Shown here in pieces: positions 24,149 to 34,310 of a DNA stretch of 64,000 nucleotides; position 1 is the first letter of the stretch; every line of letters begins with the position of its first letter. The translations under genes and the position numbers were made by a program. The notes under the pieces are model-generated. The model saw nothing but the letters and a program-made list of their open reading frames with translations, had not been told where the DNA came from and made no database searches. This DNA is from Juglans regia (Eukaryota; Streptophyta; Magnoliopsida; Fagales; Juglandaceae), in NCBI RefSeq assembly GCF_001411555.2, contig NC_049911.1, positions 6,642,209-6,706,208 of the forward strand, read 5' to 3'.

Positions 24149-24650
24149 TTCTAAAGTTTAGCAATATGTTTATATATGTTATTGCTTAGTCTTGAAATAT
24201 TGTGATTATTGTTTGTGAATTTTGTTTGAATATGTTTATATGGTTAGAAATATATTGTGTTTAGGTTGTGGATTTATGTGAATTTTTTGATATAATATTT
24301 TTTATTGTTCTTTCAATTTGTGAGTGCTAGGTATATTTCTAAAATTTAGCAATATGTTTATACATGATGTTGAGATTTTATGCTTAGTCTTTAAATATTA
24401 TGATTATTGTTTATGAATTTTATGAATAGTTTATGAGTTTATGGTGTTCATTTAAGAATTAATGTGTAGAAATATTGTTGTGGGAATATTTTGAATATGT
24501 TGTGATATGGATTTGAAATATTGTGAGTATTGTTTGTGAATTTTGTTTGAATATGTTTACATGGTTAGAAATATATTGTGTTTAGGTTGTGGATCTATGT
24601 GAAATTTTTGATATAATATTTTTTGCTATTCTTTGAATTTGTTCATTAAC
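24149..24650. repeat. Local direct duplications next to the microsatellite
   Basis: About 125 bases from AATATTGTGATTATTG (near 24195) recur from AATATTGTGAGTATTG (near 24517), with a handful of changes. A third partial copy starts TTTCTAAAATTTAGCAATA near 24335. The repeats are AT-rich with no coding content. Confidence 0.7.
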
Positions 24651-25380
24651 AACAAAATTATAAGTTTAGGAACTTAATTTAAGTAAAGATTAAAAATATT
24701 TAATATACATTTAATATTAGAATTAATATTTAATATTTAATAAGTATATATAATATATTCATACTAATTTAGTTAGAATATGATTATTATTCAAATTATA
24801 AGTATAGTATAAAACTTAATTATAAAAAAAGAAAAAAAAGTATATAACTTAACTATATATAAAGTATAATATACATACAATAACTATAATTAATAATTAC
24901 TTATTAAATATTCTTACCATTGTGAGGTTTCAAACCATTATATTATTAAATATATATATAAATAAAGAAAGTAAAATATTGTTCAAGAAAAAAGTGTTGA
25001 ACCTACCAAATAAGTAGAGAGTTGGAATAAATAAATATATTTATTTAAAATAAACTAGAGAGTAAATAAATAAGGATCAAGTAAATGCTTATATAGAAAT
25101 TATATACGTATTGTCTATATAAATAAATAACTCACTCAATTAAGTATAATAATTAAAATTATACTTTAGGAATGATAATAATTACAATTATATAATAAGC
25201 TTTGAAATTATATATAACAACTATAATAACAATTATATAATAAGAATTAAATTTATATAGGTATCAATTAACAATGTCCTAAGATATATAATAACAATTA
25301 AAATCACTATAAAATACTTTGTTGCCTATTGAAAAATCTAAAGTTTCGATTTCATAACTATTAATTTTTATTTTTTTATA
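24651..25380. other. No gene recognised; AT-rich
   Basis: Very AT-rich DNA without repeats of clear period or coding pattern. Confidence 0.5.
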
Positions 25381-25715
25381 AATTAACAATATCACCTTCT
25401 AGTAGTGTTATATTGTTAAACACTACTGAGATGAAAAAATATGTGAACAAGTTTTCTATCTTGTACACAATGAGGGAGAATGATCTTGAAGAAATGTTTA
25501 AATTTTAGTCTAATTGCTTGACTGTCAAAGTCTCTCCGGCCTCGAGAGTTGTCAAGGTCGGACTGTTTGTGAAGGTTAATTAATTAGACTAAAATTTAGA
25601 CATTTTTTCAAGACCATTCTCTCTCGTTGTGTACTGATAGGAAACTTGTTCACATATTCTTCCATCTCTCTCTAATTTAACAATATAACATTACTAGAAT
25701 GTGACATTGTTAATT
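25381..25715. repeat. Long foldback (two arms of about 135 bp)
   Basis: The left arm (25381-25515, AATTAACAATATCACCTTCT) is the reverse complement of the right arm (25582-25715, ending GTGACATTGTTAATT), with roughly 80-85% pairing by eye. The 66-base loop is GC-richer (CTCTCCGGCCTCGAGAG) and can itself partly pair. A transcript would form a long hairpin. It could be a foldback MITE or a small-RNA source. Confidence 0.7.
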
Positions 25716-26173
25716 CAAACAATATGGGGATATTGTTTGTAATGTTTTTTGATAGATATGGTGTGATATTGCATAAATAATCTTAGATCCATTTGGGAAT
25801 TAATGTACATTTATATGTCCACTAATTCTTGAATTGTCCAGTGTGGACAGTTTGAGATTATATTATTTATACTGCACATTTTTGTTACTCCTACTCTCCA
25901 CGTTGTGATATGAAGTTTCGGTGTCTTTCTCTACTGTTCGTAGGGTCACAATCCCTCTATTTGAATATGTATAATTGGAGAACTATGTGGAGGTGCTGCC
26001 GAAATTTTTACTAATGTGGAAAGTAGTAGAGTGACAATATTTGTGCAATATGGATAATATAATCTCGAATGAGATCGGGACCAACTACCTTATAAAAAAA
26101 AAATGAGAATTTGATTATGACATGCATGTAAATTTTTAATGTACGTGTTATTAATAGATAGATGCTTTTAGAA
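25716..26173. other. Non-coding leader upstream of the TNPD transposase
   Basis: AT-rich sequence with no recognised product. It probably holds the 5' leader of the transposase gene that follows, but no CACTA 5' terminus was found. Confidence 0.35.
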
Positions 26174-27955
26174 ATGGACAAAAGTTGGATGCATCTGGGC
26201 CATAGACTTGGAAAGGATTACGTACCCTATGCACGTGGAGTAAGAACCTTCATTGATTTTGCATGGACATCTGCTGATAGTCGTGGATACATTAAATGTC
26301 CATGTCGAGGGTGTAAAAATTTGTGTGATAGGGTTGGATGAAGTTAAAAGTCATATATTTGTGAACGGTATGGATCTGGGGTATACCCGATGGGTACTGT
26401 ATGGTGAGCCGTATGAACAATCAGCAAATGTATCGGTCGATCATTCAAATTATTTGCGGCACATGGATGATGATTATGAGTAGGATGAGATGGAGGAGAT
26501 GTTGGGTGACATTGGAGCTGGGATGTTTATGTATGAGGTTGAAGACAATGCCTCAAGTGGTCGAGGGACTGATTGTGAAAATTTCGCTTCAATGTGGGAA
26601 GATGCAAAGCGCGAGCTTTATTCAGGTTGTATAAAACATTCCAAAGTATCGTTTATTGCGCCGATGTTTCACATTAAGTCATTGTGTGTGATGTCGACAA
26701 AAGTAATAAACATGGTATTGGACTTATTTAACAAGGTGCTTCCCGAAGGATCTGCATTGCCGAAGAATTTTTATGAAGTGAAACAGTTGAGAAAAGGATT
26801 AGGATTTGAGTACAAGTCCATACATGCATACAAGAATGATTGTGTTTTGTTTTGCAAGGAGAACGAGGAGAAACAAGCATGTCCTGTATGCGGAGAGTCA
26901 AGGTGGAAGGGTAAAAAAAATGTGCCGGTTAAGGTGTTGTGGTATTTTTCCTTGAGACCTAGGTTACAAAGACTATATATGTGTAAGAAAATAGCTCACG
27001 ATATGAGGTGGCATGAGGAGAAAAGAGTTAAGGATGACGCATATATGAGGCACCCAGCTGACTAACTTGCATGGCAATCTTTCGATCATCAATACCCAGA
27101 GTTTGGGATAGAAGCTCGGAACGTGTGCCTGAGACTCACAACCGATGGATTCAACCCTTTTGAAAATATGAGTACAAATTATAGCACTTAGCCTGTAGTG
27201 TTAATTCCGTACAATATTCCAACATGGAGGTGAATGAAGGCGCCCAACGTTTTGTTAACTTTACTTATCCCCAACCCGAGATCACTTGGGAATGACATTA
27301 ACGTATTCATGTAGCCGTTGATTGAAGAGCTGAAAGAGTTATGGGAAATAAGCGTTAGAACTTATGATGCATCTACGTCGACATTTTTTTAGATGCATGC
27401 TACGGTAATGTGGAAGATATATGACTTTCCAGCATATGAGAATCTTTCTGGCTAGAGTACGAAAGGGAAGTTAGCCCGTTCGACGTGTAATAAAGAAACT
27501 GCTAGTGAGTGGTTAAAATATTCTCAGAAGTTGTGTTTCATGGGTCATCGACACTATCTACCAATAAATCATGCATGGAGAAGAGAATGTGGTGAGAGAG
27601 TAGATGACAAAATTGCACCAAATGAGTTGACTAGGGAAGAGATAATGGAGCAATTGGTACACGTTAGAGGGAACAATTTTGGCAAAGGTCGGGGAAAGAA
27701 TAAGAGAAAACGAGGCGCAACAGAATTGAATTGGACAAAACGTAATATTTTTTATGACTTGCCGTATTGGTTGTCCAGCATATTGCGACATAGTTTGGAT
27801 GTAATGCACATAGAGAAAAATATATATGATAATATACTGGGTACATTGATGAGCATTAACAAAAAGACGAAGGATACGATCAAGACAAAGAAAGATCTTG
27901 AGAGAATGGGAATTAACACACCACTAGGAATCATGACCTCATTTCCGAGCAACAA
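26174..27955 (+). pseudogene. CACTA TNPD/TNP2 transposase, broken
   Basis: The ATG at 26174 opens MDKSWMHLGHRLGKDY, the start of the transposase-associated domain, with the CPCRGCKN cysteines. A frame change near 26330 leads to LGYTRWVLYGEP. The Transposase_21 domain follows from about 26640: LFNKVLPEGSALPKNFYE, CPVCGESRW, and LRLTTDGFNPF at 27128-27160, which holds a catalytic-type Asp. Near 27793 is SLDVMHIEKNI. Stops at 26481, 27063, 27189, 27232, 27313, 27390 and 27454 destroy the frame. The C-terminal part is missing, with gypsy sequence joined at about 27957. This gene would normally cut and join the element ends; the copy cannot be active. Confidence 0.9.
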
Positions 27956-27959
27956 ATAA

Positions 27960-28947
27960 ACAACAACACTAGGCAAATAGTTGTTAAATTCATTAGTGTA
28001 AAAGCTTACCTTAGCATAAAAACTCACTTTTTCTTTCTATTTCTTTCTGCAATCTCTCTTTTTTTTTTCCTCTCGTGGCTCCACTCTTTTTTCTTGACTC
28101 TCAGCTACCTCTCTATTTTCTTTTTCACTCTCTCTTTCTCTTGATGTTTCGGCCTCATTCTCTTTTTTCCTCTCACTCTCTTTTTCATTTTCACTCTCTT
28201 TTTTTCTTTCACTCTCCTCTTTTTTTGAACTCTCGGCCTCACAATTGTTTTTCAACTCATTCTTTTTTTTTTTCTTGAGGTTTCAGCTTCACCCTCATCT
28301 TTTTTTTCTCTCTCATTTTCGGCCTCACTATTTCTTTTTTTTCTCAATCTCACATTCACTCTTACTTTTTAGATCAATCTCACATTCACTCTTGTTTTTT
28401 AGCTCAATCTCTTTTTCACAAAGCACCATATCCTGGTATTTCCCAATTGAAAAAAAAAAAAAACTAGCACTTGCTTATTTACCCTAACCTCCCCACAATC
28501 ACTCAACCACTGCAACATGTTTGGTCTAGGGTGTTTCAAGGTAGATAAATTCAATTTCTCAACTAAAGTAGTGCAAGCCAAATTAATACAACTCCTCAAA
28601 TCAATGATCATACTACATACCTTATTGTTGATGTGGCATCTAGTATGAAAAATGTTCTCACTTTGCTACTCTGTATCAGCCATCTTAATTTGTGTATTGA
28701 GTGTACGCCTTGTAATAAGAGAATCACCATACTCTTCTTTCTCATACCCATTTTCAATACTAAACTTATGTCGCCTCCTATCTCTCCTACCCTGTAGATT
28801 TCTAATTACCGCATCTTGATGATCCATCATTACCCTCACTTCATCCAACACCAAGTTCAACCGCTCAAACTGTTGTTGCATGGCTTGCAACACAAATGAT
28901 GAGTTATTTGTCATCCCCTTTGATGATGAGTAACTCCTATGAGACAT
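27960..28947 (-). pseudogene. Ty3-gypsy gag-protease fragment with internal deletion
   Basis: On the minus strand the ATG at 28947 begins MSHRSYSSSK and continues FERLNLVLDEVRVMMDHQDA, the N-terminus of a plant gypsy gag. Within about 90 codons it passes to ENIFHTRCHINNKV and then STLKHPRPNMLQWLSDCGEV, which belongs to the protease region. The capsid and zinc knuckles are missing. A Lys/Glu-rich linker at 28037-28400 follows, normal between protease and RT in this lineage, then FYTNEFNNYLP near 27980. The protease active site reads DLRSC where DGGSC-like residues are usual. Stops and frame changes are present. Confidence 0.8.
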
Positions 28948-29025
28948 CGTAATGTGATGCACAAAAATAATGTTAGTGGAAAACCTCACACACTCCCTTA
29001 CTTGTTTACACTCGAATAATGACAC

Positions 29026-29757
29026 TCCACTCGTGTTTCACTCTTAATTGACTTTTTTTCAATAATAGTCTCACACTCTCTTGCCTTTTACCTCAATAGT
29101 TTTCCCGCTCAAATTCTTTATAAACTAGTTGAACTAAAATCATGACAATACAACATTGTATTATTCCAACCAGTAATATAGATCCAAGAAACAAGGAAGA
29201 AAGACTCAAGAAATTTATATGAGTGAAAGAGTAATTATAAAATAAGATACCAACTAGAAAGATGTATTCAATCCCTTTGATGATAAAGCTCAATCAGTAA
29301 ATGTCTTTCTTTCTCTTTGTTGTAATTATGTAGCAACCTTTGAGTATAGTACATTTTCTTATCTTCTTCTTCTTCTTCTGTTGTTTTCTTTTTCCTTTTC
29401 TTTTTTTTTCCTTTCTTTTTTTTTTTCTCTAATTCAATCACAAATAGCAATACTCAATTGTGAAAATCAAGCAATTGAATTCAAGCACACAAGAATTGAC
29501 AATGAAATAGAAGAGAATCAATGGAACGACACTCCAAGCAATTGACAAACTTAAAGATGCAAGAAACCCTAGGTGATGCAAATTTCAGTCAAACCAAAAA
29601 ATCCTAAGAATTTTGGCAGCATACTTTTTGTTCCTTTTTTTTTTTTTTTTTTGTTCCAACCCTAGAACAATGAAATCCTATAATTAAATATAAAGTTGCA
29701 AGAATTAAAAGATAGAATCAGACCTGATTGGAAACCTTGTTCTGAATACCAAATGAT
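29026..29757 (-). other. Gypsy leader and primer-binding site
   Basis: On the minus strand TTTGGTATTCAGAACAAGG (29739-29757) resembles the TTGGTATCAGAGCAAGG site for initiator methionine tRNA. About 790 bases of AT-rich leader separate it from the gag ATG, which is usual for this gypsy lineage. A pyrimidine-rich stretch at 29360-29430 encodes nothing. Confidence 0.6.
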
Positions 29758-30577
29758 ATGAACCCGTGGGAATGAAATCCCTTGAATCCACAATCAATTT
29801 GAAAACTCTCCAAGAAAGTCAAAATCAAGTCAATGGATGGAGAATCTAGACCCGATGATAACTCGTTTCAAGAACCTAAATTATATTAAAATCTAGACCC
29901 GTTAAAGAACTCGTCTCAAGAACCCAGATTACAAGGAGGAATGCCACAAACATTGTGATTTACTTTTAATAAGTTCAAAAGTTCAATAAAGAACAAAAGG
30001 AGATAAACTTAACTCACAATGAATAAATTCATCAAATTTCATAAATTTCTTAACATGGGGTAACAAAGATTATTTAAACTATAACCTAATTAAAAATTTA
30101 GCCAAAATAAAGCCCCTTTTATCCAAAATGCCCTTGACGAACAGTGTCGTAGCTACAGTAATGCCACAGTAACTCTTGAAACCCTAGTTCCTAAAATGTA
30201 ACTTTCCAAATTAGCCATTGGCCAAAATACGTTCATAAGTTACCGTTGAGATTGAGGGGGCGTAATGGATCAGATGCTGATGTAGAAAATTCAAAAACCA
30301 AACAACTTACAAGTGAGAAGAATAAGCCTTAAGAGAACATGCAAAATCCTACCTCCTTAAGTGATAAGTCTTCAAACAAACTGTGTATAACTAACCCAAT
30401 CAGTGTATCGTTTTTTAAATTAAATGTAATCTTGATAAACATGTAGAGTTAGAGATAGAATCAAATACCAATGCATGACTGATTATAAATAAACGAAGAC
30501 TTCCTCCAGATATTGATTGAAGAAATCATTCTTTCCAAATATTGTGTATTTGAGTTTCTATAAAATTAATAAATTGA
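29758..30577 (-). repeat. Probable gypsy LTR
   Basis: Its position directly upstream of the primer-binding site makes it the 5' LTR of the reverse-oriented gypsy element. It contains a roughly 45-bp imperfect tandem duplication at about 29847-29935 (two ATCTAGACCCG...AACTCGT units). The outer end was not defined, and no 3' LTR was found. Confidence 0.45.
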
Positions 30578-30893
30578 CTTGACTTCGTGAATAAATAGAT
30601 CACATAAAACATTCAACTGCAACAAAAAAGTTTTTTTTTTTCGTTTTCAAGTGAATAAAGCAGATAGATAACGTACGCTAGCTGGCAAGACTACTAGTCA
30701 TGACACGAGCTGTTAAGAAATTAACATGCAAGTTTCCTTCAGATTTTCAAGCGAAAGTCTATAAAAAACATCTTTTAGATTTACAAGCGAACATATAAAA
30801 AACACATATTTCTTTGACAGAATTAAGGGTATTAGATTCAGGATGTGTAGTTCGTAGATGGTAGATGAAAATGATTTAATGAGTGACAAAGAC
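30578..30893. repeat. Flank of the young Copia; inverted copy of 41064-41440
   Basis: This sequence, together with 36247-36278 across the Copia insertion, is the reverse complement of 41064-41440 with moderate divergence. The other copy has no insertion and reads straight through at GACAAAGACCACTAA, so it shows the original state of the site. Confidence 0.75.
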
Positions 30894-31303
30894 TGTTAGA
30901 ATAAGAAAAGAAAGAAAGAATAAGAAGGAAAGAGCAAAGAGAGAGCTAATGAAATCATACTATTTCATTCAAATATTTTCGTGTATTCTATTACAAGGTA
31001 GTGATGCCTTTATACTAAAAATAGTAAAGGAATCCTAACAAACTAAAGGACAATCGAATACTGCAAATTCTGCACAACTATGTAACATATTCTAAATTTA
31101 CATAAATGTACAATACAACTCAGCTAAAGCAAGGACTTTCTAGTAAATGAATTACAAAAGATATCATATAGCAGCAAGTCCATTTGATGATGTGTGACTT
31201 CATATCAGAACCATCTGTGATGCAACGAGTATTAGCCAGCTGTAGCTTTATGATCTTGTAGTTGTAAGGTTGCTGATTCCATGTTGATCATGATGCTCTA
31301 ATA
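30894..31303 (-). repeat. 3' LTR of the young Copia
   Basis: 410 bp, from plus-strand TGTTAGAATAAG to GCTCTAATA. It differs from the other LTR at about four sites (for example GCAAAG against GCAGAG). Both LTRs share the non-standard TA at the minus-strand 5' end, so that change predates this insertion. Confidence 0.95.
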
Positions 31304-34300
31304 TCCCCCCGCAAGATGGAGAATAGATGTTCACTATTCCCATCTTGGAGAGATGAGAATGAAGAAGATAAGAGGGAAGGGACTTAGTGAAGATATCAGC
31401 AAGCTGTGAATTTGTTGAGACATGAGCAGTTTGAATACTGCCTTCTAGGATTTTATCTCTGATTAAATGACAATCCACTTCAATGTGTTTTGTCCTTTCA
31501 TGAAAGACTGGGTTAGCTGCTATATGTAAAGCAGCTTGGTTGTCACAAAACAATTCAGCAGCTTGTGGATGAGGAATAGATAGATCAGTAAACAAGTGCC
31601 TCAACCAAGTGAATTCTGTGGTAATGGAGGCCATGGCACGATATTCTGCCTCAGCAGATGATCTTGAGACAGTTGTTTGTTTCTTGGATCTCCAAGAAAT
31701 GAGAGATTGACCCAAGAAAATACAATAGCCAGTAATGGACTTTCGGGTATCAGGAAAGGTTGCCCAATCTGAATCACAGTAGCCCCTGAGCTGAATTGAA
31801 GATGAAGAGGACAGTAATATCCCTTGACCAGGTGCATTTTTGAGGTATCTCAATACCTTGTGAGCAGCAGCAAGATGAGAGGTGGAAGGATGATCCATAA
31901 ATTGGCTGAGAACTTGAGTGGAGTAGCTTATATCTGGTCTGGTTATGGTGAGGTAAAGTAAACGTCCAATGAGTTGTCTATATGGAGTGGGATCAGTTAA
32001 AAAAGTCCCTGTGGACTTGCTTAATTTATGGTTTTGATCCATTGGAATCTTTAAGGGCTTAGAGGCCAAATGTCCCGAATCAGCAAGGATATCTAAAGTG
32101 TATTTTCTTTGACAAAGGTGAATATCAGTGGGTGATCTAGCAACCTCAATGCCAAGAAAATATCTCAAAGGTCCAAGGTCTTTAATTCTGAATTGGTTGT
32201 TCAAAAAGGTTTTGAGAGCTGAAATTGAATCAAGGGAACTACTAGCAACTACTATGTCATCTACATAGACTAGTAATGCTGTAAATGAGGTATTAGTGAT
32301 GCAAGTGAAGAGGCTGTAATCAGCCTTGGACTGTGTGAAACCAAATTGAATTAAAGAGGTAGAGAATTTGTCATACCATTGGCGTGAGGCCTGTTTGAGT
32401 CCATAAAGGCTTCTGAGCAGCTTGCATACTTGACCAGGTTTACCCTTACAATAGCCAGGTGGCCTTTTCATATATATTTCCTCTTTGAGCTCCCCATTGA
32501 GGAAGGCATTGTTAACATCAAATTGTTGTAGATGCCATCCCTTAATTGCAGCCAAGGCCAATATAGTTTTGACAGTGACTATCTTCACAACTGGTGAGAA
32601 AGTCTCATGGTAGTCCACCTCTTCCTGCTGAGTGAAGCCTTTAGCCACTAATCTTGCTTTCTTTCTCTCAACAGTACCATTGGAATGATACTTGGTTTTG
32701 TAAACATATTTGCAATCAATAGGAAGTTTTCCAGGAGGCAAATCAGTAAGGATCCATGTGTTATTGAGTTCTAGAGCCTCGAGTTCAGTGTCCATTGCTT
32801 GGCACCAATCTGGGTCCTTGACAGCTTGTTTGTAAGTGTGTGGGTCAGTGTGTGAGGAGATAGTGGCAGAAAAGAAAGAGAAGGCAGGTGATAAATGGTC
32901 ATAAGAAATGGAAGAAGATAAAGGAAATGATATACCAGGTGTATGAGAAGTCTTGACCAATGATTGAGTGGGTGAGATTGAAGTAGCTTGCTGACAATGA
33001 AAGTCTCTGAGATATTGAGGGGCTTTCCTTGTTCTAGTGGTTTTCCTAAGAGAGGAATTGAATGCAGGTTCTGTATTTTGTGGAAGAACAGATTGTGAGG
33101 CAGGTTCTTCATTTATTGCAAGAGGAAGAATGAAGGAAGGGACAATTGGAGCAGGGGAAATGGGTGGTGGAATGTGATTTTCTGGAGGTATGGGCAGAGT
33201 AGTTGTAGTGGAGGGTGAAGAATTTAAAAAATGAGGAGAGGAAAGAGGATGATGGAGAGATGATTGTGGGAGTTGTGAAAGAGGAGATTGCTGATGGAAG
33301 GGGAAAACAGTTTCATGAAATGTAACATCCCTAGAGATGAAAACTGCTTTGGTATTGAGATCAAGTAACTTGTAACCCTTTACCCCAAATGGATAACCAA
33401 GGAAAACACAATGCTTACCTCGGGGATCCAATTTCTTTCTGTTTTGAGATAAAGTAGAGGCAAAGCATAAACATCCAAAAACTTTCATGTGAGAATATGT
33501 GGGGGGAGTTTGAAAAAGAAGCTCAAAAGGGGTTTTATTGGAAAGTAGAGGGGTGGGAATCCGATTGACAATATAGGCTGCAGTGAGGATGCAGTCATTC
33601 CAATAAAGGTGAGGAAGGTTGGATTGAATTTTGAGGGCTCTAGCCATATTTAAGAGATGTTGGTGCTTTCTTTCAGCTACCCCATTTTGTTGTGGGGTTT
33701 CCACACAAGTTCTATGGTGAATAATGCCTTTTTTATTGAAAAAATCTCTCATTTGGAATTCAAGACCATTGTCACTTCTAAGAATTTGTACTTGGGTGTG
33801 AAATTGAGTTTCTACTAAATTGCAGAAAGATTCAATACAAGATCTTGTATTAGATTTGGTTTTGAGCAAATAGATCCAAGTGCTCCTAGAAAAATCATCT
33901 ACAATAGTCAGAAAATATTTGCTACCATCATAGGCTTCAATTGAATTGGGTCCCCATATATCACAATGAATAATTTCAAAGATGTTTTTGCTTTTATGAG
34001 TGCTGTCTGGAAATGGGAGCCTTTTATGCTTTGCAATTGGACAGACATGACAAGGATTTGAATCAAAAATTGTGAAAATGTGATTCTTAATAGATGGATC
34101 TGTGATTACATTTAATTTTGAGATGGGTGTATGACCCATTCTACAATGCCAAAGATCTGAAATGACATCAATGCCTTTAAAAATTGCTGAAACAGAAATG
34201 TTTTTATGTAAAGAAATTGAAAAATGGTCAAATAAAGCTGTGGAAGAGACTGGTTCTGCAAGTAAATGGTATAGACCATTCTTCATCTCACCCATGCCAA

Positions 34301-34310
34301 TCGTGGTCCA
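31248..34310 (-). CDS. Copia pol: integrase, reverse transcriptase, RNase H
   Basis: The open frame runs from just after the TGA at 34311 for about 1,020 codons with no further stop, into the 3' LTR. Residue numbers count from the Met at 34295. HCRMGH (about 50) and CHVC (about 82) form the integrase zinc site. The DDE core is HCDIWG (about 110), RSDNGLEF (about 173) and NGVAERKHQ (about 204). The RT carries KARLVAKGFTQ and the active site YVDDI. RNase H carries SRSSAEAEYRAMA and FCDNQAALHI. These enzymes copy the RNA and insert the DNA. It is in the same frame as gag, so expression would require readthrough of the stop or a functional copy elsewhere. Confidence 0.95.
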   Translation of the reverse strand, partial: WTTIGMGEMKNGLYHLLAEPVSSTALFDHFSISLHKNISVSAIFKGIDVISDLWHCRMGHTPISKLNVITDPSIKNHIFTIFDSNPCHVCPIAKHKRLPFPDSTHKSKNIFEIIHCDIWGPNSIEAYDGSKYFLTIVDDFSRSTWIYLLKTKSNTRSCIESFCNLVETQFHTQVQILRSDNGLEFQMRDFFNKKGIIHHRTCVETPQQNGVAERKHQHLLNMARALKIQSNLPHLYWNDCILTAAYIVNRIPTPLLSNKTPFELLFQTPPTYSHMKVFGCLCFASTLSQNRKKLDPRGKHCVFLGYPFGVKGYKLLDLNTKAVFISRDVTFHETVFPFHQQSPLSQLPQSSLHHPLSSPHFLNSSPSTTTTLPIPPENHIPPPISPAPIVPSFILPLAINEEPASQSVLPQNTEPAFNSSLRKTTRTRKAPQYLRDFHCQQATSISPTQSLVKTSHTPGISFPLSSSISYDHLSPAFSFFSATISSHTDPHTYKQAVKDPDWCQAMDTELEALELNNTWILTDLPPGKLPIDCKYVYKTKYHSNGTVERKKARLVAKGFTQQEEVDYHETFSPVVKIVTVKTILALAAIKGWHLQQFDVNNAFLNGELKEEIYMKRPPGYCKGKPGQVCKLLRSLYGLKQASRQWYDKFSTSLIQFGFTQSKADYSLFTCITNTSFTALLVYVDDIVVASSSLDSISALKTFLNNQFRIKDLGPLRYFLGIEVARSPTDIHLCQRKYTLDILADSGHLASKPLKIPMDQNHKLSKSTGTFLTDPTPYRQLIGRLLYLTITRPDISYSTQVLSQFMDHPSTSHLAAAHKVLRYLKNAPGQGILLSSSSSIQLRGYCDSDWATFPDTRKSITGYCIFLGQSLISWRSKKQTTVSRSSAEAEYRAMASITTEFTWLRHLFTDLSIPHPQAAELFCDNQAALHIAANPVFHERTKHIEVDCHLIRDKILEGSIQTAHVSTNSQLADIFTKSLPSYLLHSHLSKMGIVNIYSPSCGGILEHHDQHGISNLTTTRS
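31304..31315 (-). other. Polypurine tract of the young Copia
   Basis: Minus-strand CTTGCGGGGGGA abuts the 3' LTR, the position required for plus-strand priming. Confidence 0.8.

Noticed and set aside
23639..24161. Long ORFs of poly-Ile/Val, poly-Tyr/Cys, poly-Leu and poly-Asn
   Set aside because: They are translations of the ATT/GTT microsatellite in different frames; no unique sequence or gene context.
28037..28278. Lys/Glu-rich ORF that could be a charged nuclear protein
   Set aside because: Its position after a gypsy protease segment explains it as the charged linker of the gypsy polyprotein.
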